Notes under the pieces: generated by a model | Seen by the model: only the letters and a program-made list of their open reading frames with translations | Databases searched by the model: none | Told to the model about the DNA's origin: nothing | Shown: piece by piece, positions 35,241 to 46,800 of the stretch | Position numbering within the stretch: the stretch's first letter is position 1 | How the letters are laid out: the number at the start of each line of letters is the position of its first letter | Made by a program: the position numbers and the translations under genes | Assembly: GCF_032854445.1 (NCBI RefSeq) | Contig: NC_088300.1 | Span: 55,278,984 to 55,342,983 of the forward strand | From: Liolophura sinensis | Taxonomy: Eukaryota; Mollusca; Polyplacophora; Chitonida; Chitonidae | Reading direction: 5' to 3' | DNA: 64,000 nucleotides

Positions 35241-36714
35241 GCTCTCCCACAGTAGCTTCGACAATCACAAAAAATGTTTACATGCACCATAATTATGATT
35301 ATAGACTTATACCAAAACTTCAGTCATTAAAAACTTGATATGTTACTTTCCGTTGTTTAGCTGAAATTTTGTTTTACACTAACTTACCCAGAATTTACTT
35401 TGTCATGCAATGAATATTTTGACCTAATCTACGTAAGAAATAATAATTTTAAAGTCGTTTGAATTTTGACTTAAGCCTAAGATTACCTCGTGGTCCCGGT
35501 GCCAGAAATTTCAGTTTCCTAGCTGGGCGCTCCCATCATGATCTCCTCTGTATAGGCTTACATGTAACTTTGATACGCCTAATCGTTCATGTAGGTTCTG
35601 TTTAAAAAAGACAGTAACATATCCCTTTGGAAGCTTTTAGCTACTATAATGCAGTTTTTATCGGTGTCAAAATACAGAAGCAAATTTCGTTTCGAATCGG
35701 TAATGTTCTCCTGCGTCGTGCATATAAAACTGAATACTAGAAAACCCTCAACACACGTTGGCTTTAATTAAGTTCTTGTCCTGTCCCCTGCTACGAAAGA
35801 GGAATAGGGTATAGAAATGCTTGCCGCTGTGCATCTGTCCTTCCGTTCGATCCATCCTTCCGTCAGTTTCACCTTCCATCCGATCAGCCCAGTCCGTTCT
35901 CCGGCGTCTGTATTGGGAATATTATATCTCGAAAGCAAAAGAAGGAATCGCTTTCAACCTTTGGTATTGACTTGTAACTGCTGAAAGAATGGCTAATATT
36001 AGGTTTCGCAGAGCTCCGTGACCGAAGATGGCTGCTACCAACCATGAGAATTTTATAAATATACACTCATTCATCTGTCGATATTGACTTGCATGTTCAT
36101 GCGGTGAACGAGGTGTATAGGTCTATATAAAGAAAAGAAACAAAGAGAGCGCCTGTAAAATCTAACAGCGAGGTTAGTTTCAGTGGCACATACATAAATA
36201 TTACTGAACAGCAACGTCACAAATCCTATAAATCCATGCATATGCATGCTTGTGTATGATACACCTATTTTGTATCGATTTATATAGATGTTTCCCTCAA
36301 ACATGATCATCAGCGTGGAGACCTGATTTAGCTATTCAACTTGTTCGGTATTTAATTCTAATTAGTAGAATGGAATTGTACACGTCTATTCTATCTCCAT
36401 GTTCAAATCTATTAACCAGAACCATATTTACGCTTTACCTGGATCTAATATAAATGTATAATCTGTTATATTATTTCCGTTACTGCCAATAGAAATGTTT
36501 AACATTTTCTACTGATTTACAATGATTCAATGGACTTTTTTAATGAAATGATTACTATGAACAAAGAATTTGAAGTATATGCATAGAAGGTTTTCTCAGT
36601 GGTGTAAACGTTTTTCCCCGCGGTGTAAAGCCACCGTATAGTTTAGACACACCGTGTACAAAAATATGCGTGTTTCATATCGTGTCTACCTGAAACACGT
36701 TGCTTTTGAGGAGT

Positions 36715-36980
36715 ATATATGTATGTGTGATTGGGGTTTCATGTCATGCTTCAGAATATTTCAGTCATATGACAACGAGGCGTCATTAGGTGTGTGTACA
36801 TACACAGTATCTTATTGTGACAGGGCCAGTCCACGCCACCGAAGTGATGCCGTCAATGAGGTACCATGTCAAAGACACCATCATCACATGATGACGCGTA
36901 GCCAACCAGTGCTCTTTAATTGCTCTAACCGCTCAGTGCCGAGCGCCAAGCAAGGTAACAAATACCATGTTAATGTCTTT
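36715..36980 (-). mobile_element. SINE-like repeat related to family B
   Basis: Contains TTTCAGTCATATGACAACGA and GGCGTCATTAGGTGTGTGTA as in the copies at 34.9 and 59.4 kb, and ends near CTCTAACCGCTCAGTGCC, a tRNA-like antisense A-box region. The open frame across it is repeat-derived. Confidence 0.5.
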
Positions 36981-37209
36981 TGTATGACTCGTCCCGTGCT
37001 TTGAGGAATAAGCCTTTTGTAGATAAGCTTGTGACGTGACCTACATCTGTGAACCAAAATTTATCTTGTACATATTTACTCCTATGTACTTAAATGCATT
37101 AAGACTACACTTGCTGGAATACGTTAGAGACTGTGATATGCAGAATTTGCATGGACAACGGTAAGCAAAGCAATGCATATGGCATGTTCCGCCATTATTG
37201 TCACAGTAG

Positions 37210-38758
37210 AGTATTATACAAAACTTCAATGACTTCCGATACAAAGCGTTGGACTCATGGACTTTTCTGTCTTACACCTATGTCATAGCCACAGTGTGCG
37301 GAATAGCCCTCGTGGCGGTAGGGATGTCAATGGCCATCTACTTTAAGTTTACAAGTCATTTTGTGGAGAATCCCTCCGTGTGCAGAGTTAGGGATGTACT
37401 ACACCTGAAGGCGGACATCCCATGTTTTTGTGGCGATTATGAGGAGTTTGGCAAGTGTCAATCTAAGTACCCGTGTGTACAGGTACGGGTGGACTACACG
37501 GACTCGGTGACAGGGGAGAGTGTCAAGGACGCCTTGCTGTACGACCTTCCCCGCCATTACGAAGTGTTACATGTTGACAAGGTCAGCGTTTAGAGATAAT
37601 ACATCCTATTCATATATACAGGTATGTGCATGTACCTGATAACACATAACGTGCAGACGTTACCATGTCTACGATTCATGCTTTTATAAAGGTTTTCAGG
37701 GTAATAACTTTCAAGTTCTCACAATATGTGTACATGTCGCAACGTCATTGGCTGTAGTGAAACTAAATCTGCATATTAACATAATTCACGCATAAAACTT
37801 AGGCCTAGCTAATACTATATAATATCACAGATAGGCCTACATCAGGCGACAAAACGCGCCTGGTGACGTATAGGTGAGTTTTCTGTTTACCTATATACTG
37901 AAAGATAATTTGGCGACTCTCAGACCTCTTCCTGTTCGGTAACGCATAAATATAAAGAAAAGAAAGCGCGGAAAACAATAGCTGGAAAAGAACTCACTAA
38001 CGTCGACGCTTGAAATGACTGCGGCGTGTTGGAACTCACAGTTCCCATCAATGACTGGTTCACTGCCCCACGATGCTTCCTTCGTTTACTCGTGTTTAAC
38101 TCACTGTGCTCTACCTGGGGTCCCATCGTCCCAAGAATGAATGAATGATTATGACTTAACGCCACGTCGGCAGTGTCTCAACCATATCGTGGCGGCCATC
38201 GTCCCAAGATGTTCTATCGCCACACCTCAATTCAATTCTACCATTTCCCCATGCGCGGTTCCTTGCAGCTTCACCCGAATAGATCATTGGTAATTGTTCT
38301 TTAGTTCCGATTATAATGAATTAAATTTTTGGGCGATATAAGCATCATGGGAATGAATGAATAAATGAATGATTATGACTTAATTCCTAATATTAATAGT
38401 CTCAAGATGATGGAAGTAAAGAACTTTGCCAAGTCAGGTCAATGCTTAAATTATACTTTTATTTCAGTGCTCTACTATAGCATGTGACGAAGATTGGGAA
38501 AGTAACAATCGGACTGTCGAGGAGTTTGTCTGGACGCACGGTGTCTTTAATCAGACGTTCCCTTGTTACCACGGCCAAAGCTCGAAACCGGAAGCTATAC
38601 TCACTATCATTGAGCGATGGAAGATCTTCCTGGGCATGCTGCTACCTGCTTTACTTCTCATTCTCTCCGTCAAAGTTTTGCTCTGTTACTGTGCTGTGTA
38701 TCCTAGGTGTAAAATAAGGAACAGCAGTGCGAAAGTAGATGCAAATATTGCGTCCTAA
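37210..38758 (+). CDS. BK-channel beta / TipE-like two-membrane-segment auxiliary subunit
   Basis: Two exons: 37210(?)-37581 and 38468-38758 (TAA), joined in phase 0 by a GTCAGC donor and TTTCAG acceptor. Topology is a short N-terminus, a membrane segment (SYTYVIATVCGIALVAVGMS), a cysteine-rich extracellular loop, a second membrane segment (FLGMLLPALLLILSVKVLLC) and a short basic tail. The loop has the family signature QSKYPCVQVRVDYT, which aligns with SQYPCVQVYVN of human KCNMB4. Further on, FNQTFPCYHGQSSKPEAIL aligns with QPFTCYFNQHQRPDDVLL, and N-glycosylation sites (NRT, NQT) are present. Such subunits tune gating of Slo1 K+ channels (KCNMB) or insect Na+ channels (TipE). No ATG precedes the first membrane segment in frame, so an upstream exon is missing from this model and the 37210 boundary is tentative. 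Confidence 0.8.
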
Positions 38759-40859
38759 GAATGTATCGTTCCGGACATGAAATAATATTATACAATGGGC
38801 TGGATATCTCATTCACTAGCGATGTTGCACATGTTTAAAGACACAACGATATACTGGGACATATCGGAGTGACGAGGGGAGTGGGGGGAGGATCTCAAAG
38901 ATACTGTAGGTTTTTACCAACTTTATATGCTCATGTTGGCTTTCTCTCCAGCTGTTCGTGGGAGGGTCTGCCAGTAACTTGCGGGTTGTCGTGGGTTTAT
39001 GCTGGCTGCTGTCGTACATATTCTTGAATACCTCATAGAACATCAATCTGCCCGGTGTCCTCCAAACATAATGGTGACCGACAACGAACAACCTTTGAGC
39101 ACCGTTAGACATCAATCAATCTGTCAGTCCTATCATGCCATGCATGGTATTGAGAGGCGTATCCAGTGCGGCAGTACACTGTCAAACAATTATGGAATAA
39201 AAATCTGACTGAAGTGAATTTATTACTTGATTGTTGATTAACGCCATACTATACATAATGGTGAGGTCTGTGGGTGGAGAAAACTGAACTAACCGGCGGG
39301 TAAAGCACTGACCATTGGCAAGATACTCACGCACCTTCCAACCTGGGAGAGAAGTCGTCCATTTGTTATATTGTCACCAAAGACCCAGTGCACAGTGAGA
39401 GCGGTGAATTGGAATGAAAGCAATAAAAACATCATCAATTAAATTTGACCAGATGCCATACTTAACCTTATCGTGTTTACCTTCCTTCAGGCTTTCTGGA
39501 TTTTAGTCTAAGTAATATGCCAGTGCAGTATCCGTGCAGTGATGGAATAATTATCATTAGTCGTGGCAATTACGTCGCATGGTAGCAATATGAGTTCTTT
39601 TATTCTTAGGGCGACTTGAGAAAAGATTGACATGTGACATTTGTTCCAAAATCACGCGAACATAACATTGTTTATAGAGAAAAATGTTTCCTGAGAGAAG
39701 CTTCTGAAACCACTACTTAATTATAATAACTGTTTTTGTTATGTATGGCAATCAAACATTTTTATTCGTTCTGTTGACCATTTATATTAACTAATCAAAG
39801 GAAATCGTTAAATATAAAATAATATACGTTGCCAGGCAACGTGGTTGTGATGATTGGTCACAAGGCCTGCATGCTGATTATTTAATTGACGACGGTATAG
39901 GTTATAGCGTACATGTATATATAAATCAGCGTGGATCGACTATGCTGCATGTTGGACTTAAGTAAATATGATCATATACTTTGAAACAATTAAGACCTGT
40001 AAAATTCAAAGGTTTCAAACGCATGTTATGTATATTTACCTCGCGTGCTGCCAATAATCAGCGATAAAGATTGTTTATGAATATTGACTCATGGACTGGA
40101 ATTTGCCTTTGATGTAAAAATAATTTATTGACATTTAAATGTTATTGGTTTGTTGATGTTTTGAAAATGTTTTGTTTTCCCGGTGACATGGCCTTCAGAT
40201 CGTAGTTTGACAAATTGCTGGCATTTGCTAACCTCCTTTGCTTCTCCTAATAACTTTGCCCTACATACATTCTAATTTATGTCCATTGATGTAAACTACT
40301 TAGAAAAGTGTGTATAAGTTTGTTTTTTCAAAGCATACATACAGACGTATACTTATATTGAATTATACACACTGCATATGTATTTTTTCCAGTCTGAAAA
40401 ATGCTACAAATGCAAAATGTATATTTGGTAAAAGTCCAAAACGAGAAATAAATTTCTAACTTCACGTTTTGTTCACGTATTACTTCACGTATATCAACTG
40501 CCTGACGATACGCTAAACGATACATGGTGAGGAACTTGTGGATTAGAGAGTATGATGTGCTCGATTCCAAACATTCATGTCGATGGTTTACTCTAGGCAG
40601 TTCGATTTCCTGTGCTCATTACACTCATCGCCAGCACGCAAAAGAACAAGTGTTAAAGTGAACACAATATACGATATGTAGAAAAAAAATACCAGTATAA
40701 ACTCTGAGGGAAAGTGCTTCCCGGGTCTTGATTATAGCTTTTGTATTAAATAGGAAACTGAAAAGTACAACAAAACAAACGTTTTGACATTCAAAACAAA
40801 AGAAATGTTTTTTTAATAATTCTATAATGTGAATTATAGTTCTAATGCCGTTATTAGGT

Positions 40860-42110
40860 AATGGGATGAGGAGCACTAATTATCATCGCAGCCACAGAAA
40901 TATATATATACAAATGCCCACAGTCACCTCTGTATATATATAACCACCAAAAGCATAATAGCCATGGCAGCCACGGAGATTTTTATACAAGCGTTACCTC
41001 TGAATATATGTATTCATCAAAATCCACTCTACATAAACAAAACAGTTGGGGTTGTAGTTCAGTGATGAAGTGATACCTATTTAATTTACACACTGGGGAT
41101 ATTTATTTATTTATTTGATTGGTGTTTTACGCCGTACTAAAGGATAGTTCACTTATACGACGGTGGTGCGAGGAAACTGGACAGAGCCCAGGGGAAACCC
41201 ACGAACATACCTTCCCACGTACGGCCGGAGAGGAAGAGGGCATGCCCACTGGAGATAGGGAAACTGACTATCAGGTTGCCATGATAGCCACAGTCATCGG
41301 AGGTGACATCTGTCGTTACCCCTATATATATATATAAGCATGTATCCACTAAAAACTGTACATGCAAAACAATAGGAGTTGTAGCCATACCTATTTATAT
41401 GACAAATATAGAGAAAATAGCAATGTGGTTACCATGACCGCTGTGGAAATCTACAAACGTGAGATGCCACAGATCATCACTTCCGTGTCTAAGTATCTAG
41501 CAAGAATTAAAACTGCTCTTGAATAACAGTTGGAGATGTAGCCAACAAAACCGACATAGTATAAATAGGAATGATGGCAACGTGGTTACCATGGCAACGG
41601 TGAAACTGGACATATCGTCACTTCTGTATCTAAGTATTCACCAAGAATTAAAACTGAATATGGAAAACAACTGGAGTTGTAACTCGGACACGAAGTTTAT
41701 TCTTAATTATATAGTAGATAACAGAGAATAGCAATCTGATTACCGTGACAACCGCGGAATTGAACAAGTGGGATTAGCGACAGATCATCACATCAGTATC
41801 TATGTAACCATGAAAAAATAAAACTCTACGTGGAAAACAGATGGAGTTGTAGCCGGACAGGCTCTCATCTCTAATTATACAGTATATATAGGGAAAATAG
41901 CGATCTGGTTACAATGACAACCGCGGAAATGGACAAGTGCGAGTTACTACACATCGTCAAATCAGTATCTATGTATCTACCAAAAATTAAAACTGCACAT
42001 AACAACTGGAGATATAGCGCGTACACGACTACGAACGGAGAGACGGACGGACAGACAGACAGACGGACAGACCGACAAAATCGATATAACATGATGCGCT
42101 CCGCTTAATG
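40860..42110 (+). repeat. Degenerate long-unit tandem array ending in a GACGGACAGACA-rich tract
   Basis: Units of very roughly 160-190 bp share GTGGTTACCATG, a GGAAAT..ACAAGTG..GA segment, ATCATCAC, a TATCTA..ACCA..AATTAAAACT segment and GGAGTTGTAGCC. Four or five copies run from about 40.9 to 42.1 kb, interrupted by a SINE A copy at 41100-41325. The last unit ends in a short (ACGG/ACAG)n tract and ATAACATGATGCGCTCCGC. Confidence 0.6.
41100..41325 (-). mobile_element. SINE family A, minus orientation
   Basis: (ATTT)n, TTGATTGGTGTTTTACGCCG and CTTCCCACGTACGGCCGGAG identify the family. An internal deletion removes part of the GGCCAGCATTATGG core. Inserted within the degenerate array. Confidence 0.7.
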
Positions 42111-42149
42111 GCGACGGGCGTATAAAAATGAACATGGTATTAAAGAACA

Positions 42150-42280
42150 GTGCGGATGGTCGCGGGTTTCCCTCGGGCTCTGCGCGGTTTCTTCCAACCG
42201 TAATGCTGCTCGCCATCGTACAAGATAAACATTCTTGAGTTCGGCGTAAAACACCAAATAAATAAATAAATCAAACAACG
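42150..42280 (+). mobile_element. SINE family A, plus orientation
   Basis: Contains GTGCGGATGGTCGCGGGTTT, a CATTCTTGAGTTCGGCGTAA segment and an AAATAAATAAATAAAT tail. The head is truncated. Confidence 0.7.
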
Positions 42281-43631
42281 GGGCAATGAAATAAAATAAA
42301 TGAAACCATGACAATCAGGGGAGATTACCATTACAGTAATCGAACCGACAGGCCCGGGAACAGGTGCGCGATATCTGTTGGAAGAGAAATCCACTGGTAT
42401 TGCACATCTCAAATCTGTGAGACAAATTTGTGAAGACAATTTTTTAAGGTGTGGTTTAACATTAAATCTTAATACAAAATAGTATAGTATTCATAGTATT
42501 TCTTATTCTGTTAGTTTCTGAAAAAAAAATACATAACATCGATTCTCAACAATTCCAGAAAGTTGAAAGTTAAATCCTTAGCTTTACGTCACGTTTATGG
42601 TTTCATTTTATTAAGTGACAGTTCTGGATCCCGGTTTTACAAAGCCGCATACGACATTTTTTATCGCACATTTGTCGCACGATATTACCTATTACCGTGC
42701 CGTTGTCCTATATGTGCGATTATCGTACATGTACGACATCTTTGTGAAACTGGCCCTTGAAGTTCACTTCCTGTACACGTATGCTTTGTTACCTTTCTTG
42801 GCCGAGGGCTTCGTCAGTCTTACAATTACCACAATCTTGTAGTAGCAAAAGTTGACACCTTCACCAAAGTCTTTGGGTTAATAAACATCTAAACTAGTAC
42901 ATCTGATGAAGACAGCAAGAATTATGTGCTTGCTATTCATCTTAAAGTAAAATTTGAATATATGACTTTGAGAGAACTACATCAACTATAGATTATACCG
43001 GGTAAGATTTATTGTACGTAGCACTTGCGAAGGTCGCTCGAACATAAACACCACTGTATCATGAAGAATATACCTACTTTTGTAAGCATCAATAAAAGGA
43101 TGTGTATTGTAATGGAAATGGCAGATTGCAAGTTGCGGTTTCTCCCGAGGCCATCGTCAAAACGGTCAGAGCATTGGGTAACGAATTAAGAGACTGGGCT
43201 TTAACATAACAAGGTCATAGCGACAATAACGTGAACAAAAATTTGCGCAAGCTCAAACCCTGACGCATCCTTGATAAGCATGTATACGTTTGCACATGAC
43301 ACTAATTACAAGTGACGACATTCAGGTATAGCAATTAGCCGGCGCTAACCAAGCGTTGCCCATTAATTAATACCATGAATTAAGCTTATATACTATGATC
43401 ATACAGAGATCTGATAATGGCAATAATTGCAAAGTCAAATCACAGAGCTTGGATATAGAATGGACCAGGCGTTATTTTTTGTGCTTTGTTTTTTTTTTTA
43501 ACTTTTCCGGCCTATGTGGTCAATCACAGAGATTTGGGTAAAAAAGAGCTGATCAGGCTTTCCGATGATTCACCATTTTAACAATTTGCCCATCACGGAA
43601 TTTGCTTCTAGAATGGCCTTGAAATGCGAAA

Positions 43632-43747
<116 letters not shown>

Positions 43748-43871
43748 TACAACGCTATGTAAGTTAGAAGCATTTGCCTGTGAACTAGAAAGAGGCCAAT
43801 CTCCTGATTTTTAAGTGACTCATCCTGACACATATTCCGGTGCTCCAGCGGCTTTTCTTCAATACACTAGG

Positions 43872-46800
43872 CTACGGGTTCACTATAACATGACAGGAAC
43901 CGGGCCCGCTGTTTGGACTGGCTGGTATATCCGCCCTGAAAAGCAAAGTACATCCTGAAAAAAACAACACGGCTTCAACACACAGTGTCGGCTCTAGTCC
44001 GACGTGCTTATCACAAAAGATTAACGAAACTAGGATCGCAGATCGATGGTCTGTCTTTTAAAAAATGACCTTGAACTTAGTATCAAGCGTAAAATATTTA
44101 AGAGCACGATGTCCTGACGAATGCAATCGGAAATGCCATTGTGTAGACATTCACACTGATTCCGATTACTGCTTATTGGCGGAAGCCTCTAAGAGTTCAA
44201 CAAAATACCACAGTTACACCTGGGACGCTTCTGACAAAGCAAGGTGAATAGTTGATTCATTAGAAAAAAAGTATCCTTCAGTGATGTGGGTTGAAACGGC
44301 AAAGGAAGTTGCTGGGTCCGTTTGTAAAGGCCATTGTAATCATGAGTTCAGCATGATATTTCACTTACAAATAATCCCGACTGTCACATTTTAATGCTTT
44401 CTGACTTCTTGTTAGAAAACAAAAACACCCTGAAAATGTAGAGGGTTATGAATACTGACGGTTTGTATAGAACAAAGCTAAGTAAAACCGATCCCACCTA
44501 TTCTCATGGCATATGTTCAGCTCAATATCGAAATGGTTTTGAAAATTTAGCACTGTAAAGTAATCAATGCTGCACGCAGAAATGAGACATTTTTAGTATG
44601 CGATTAAATCTTTCATAAATCATGTGTTATAATACTGAATGATCGGCTGACTTACATGTTCTGCAGAAAATGTGATTGTATACATTGTCTCTTAGTGGAC
44701 AATTTAATATCCATAACTTATTATTATATATTACAGTATTATATTCCTATGATAACCACATTTCTGGCCACCTGTGTTCAGGTTAGTCCATTTTTGATGA
44801 CAAAAATTGACATCTGTAAACTAAGAGATAATTACAGTCTTGACGAGGAACGTTTCAAGCCTAAAGCAATTTGGCCCAAAATCACGTGTCTGCTGTTCAT
44901 GTCTGTTTAACGGATGACAATTTGTTAGCAAATTAGTAAAGCAGGCCTACTTTCACGTATTACAAAAGAACAACAGTCAATCCAGCTTGAACCTGAGTGG
45001 CAATTCTGCGGGGAAAGGTCATGTAATTTGTTATATGTATTTTACTTATTGACGAGGAAAAGGCTTGTTCAGTGGGGAAATGTAATCTAAGGTGATAAAT
45101 GTTTTTGTACGTGTGTATGCTTGGGGTTTTACGTCCTACTTAACAATTTTTGTCGAGAATTGTTTTTTTTATGCATACAAAGGCTTCTTGCTTACAGTAA
45201 CATACGGCATCGGTGTTCTTCAAAACGAGGCTCCGCTTGCGTCACGTTGGTCACGTGTGAGGCACTCCACAGCCGTTCCGCCATCGCAGACGCCCGAGGC
45301 CTGCAAAATTTGTGTATGTATCTATGTAGCATGAAATCAAGACCGGAGGCTATACATTTGGATGTTGTGTCAGAAACAAAATACAATCATGTGGAAAAAT
45401 GAGGGGAGTTGATATGTCGTATTGCCGGAAAAGGATTGAAGTCCAGGAATATGACGCCTGGTAAGTACAGTGCTAGTTATTTAAACGTCAGAAAACGTCA
45501 CGTTTTAGTGTTGCCATAATCTTCACATTTACAATATTTTATTAAAAATAATACTAACCATAATGTTTGCAGGAGGTTGGTATCGTCAATGTATTCGCCC
45601 CACAGACACGCTTCGCCGCCAATAACTAAACGTTTCGCCTCTGGTGTCCCTGATAAATGTACACACATCCATAGTTAAGCTTTACACACATCTACTTAAA
45701 CAACATCATTTCAGCTTTCGATGACAACCTTTCAACTATTACACGAAGACAGTGGAGGGATACAATGTTACTGTTTCCCGGATGTATCTGCTGAGGACGC
45801 ATTCCAATCCAACGGATCAGCATATATGTAGTACTATATAATGTTAATAGCTGATGGATGAAGATGCTAGCTCATTTATTTAAAGCCATGTTTTATTGGT
45901 TGATTAATTTATTGGAGTTTTACGCCGTACTCAAGAAAATTTCACTTATACGACGGTGTAAGCCAGCCATCGCTGAATCAGTGGCGGCTTCTGGTCAGGA
46001 GGTTTGTTAAGAGCTACCCGGAAAAGTTTTCTTCGGGCTCCATGTACAATATCTCAGTTGTATAAGTTAAAGATTTTTGAGTACGGTATTAGTAAATAAA
46101 AAATTCAATCGAATCTTAATTTGACACCAACTTGTAATGCTTCCAATTATCTTCGTACCACTTTATAAGATATAACCGTTTACCCAGCCTGGTGCTTTCT
46201 CAAGATGGCGATATACGTCTACCAATGTCCAACTGCTCCGGGTTATTTGGGGCACGAGGAAAGGCTTAACTGCTCTTGGATTTTTGAGGATGAGGAAAGG
46301 CCTACAAATGCCTGACTGCTATGGTTTCTTTTTTTTTTGAGGAAAAAGAAAGGCCTACAAATGTCGAACTGTTCTGGGGCTTTTTGAGGATGGGGACAGG
46401 TTTAATGTCTACCTGCTCTGGCTTGTTTTTTTGAGGACAAGGAAAGGCGTACAAATGTCTCACAGCTCCAGAACTTTTGGAGGATGAGAAAAGGTCTATA
46501 AATGTCTCTATAAATGTGCTCTGGGGGCCCTTTGACGAGAAAGCCTACAAATATTTAACTCTTCGGGGACTTTTGAGGATGAGAAAAGGCGTGCAAATGT
46601 CTACTTGCTCCGGGGCCTTGTGCGAATGAGGAAAAGCCTGCAGAGTGACAAATGTCTACCTGCAAGATCTGGTGCCTGTGAGGGCGGGGATTAGAGTGAT
46701 AAATATTTACCCGCAAGACCTGATACCTGTGAGGACGGAGATAAGAGTACAAATGTCTATCTACAAGATCTGGTGCCTGTTAGGACGGGATAAGAGTACA

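Larger units (their letters stand above)
34631..37209. other. Interval between the kinesin promoter and the channel-subunit gene
   Basis: Contains the kinesin promoter and 5' leader (34.6-34.8 kb), two repeats related to family B (34885-35240 and 36715-36980) and otherwise unannotatable sequence. The missing first exon of the channel-subunit gene may lie here but I could not recognise it. Confidence 0.45.

Noticed and set aside
36654-37004. 116-codon plus-strand frame just upstream of the channel-subunit exon
   Set aside because: Runs through a family B-like SINE and has no splice link to the exon at 37210.
44081-44243. Possible plus-strand cysteine-containing exon ([16 protein letters not shown])
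   Set aside because: It has AG and GT flanks and looks faintly PAN-like, but sits antisense in the last hexosaminidase intron with no partner exons. Too weak to call.
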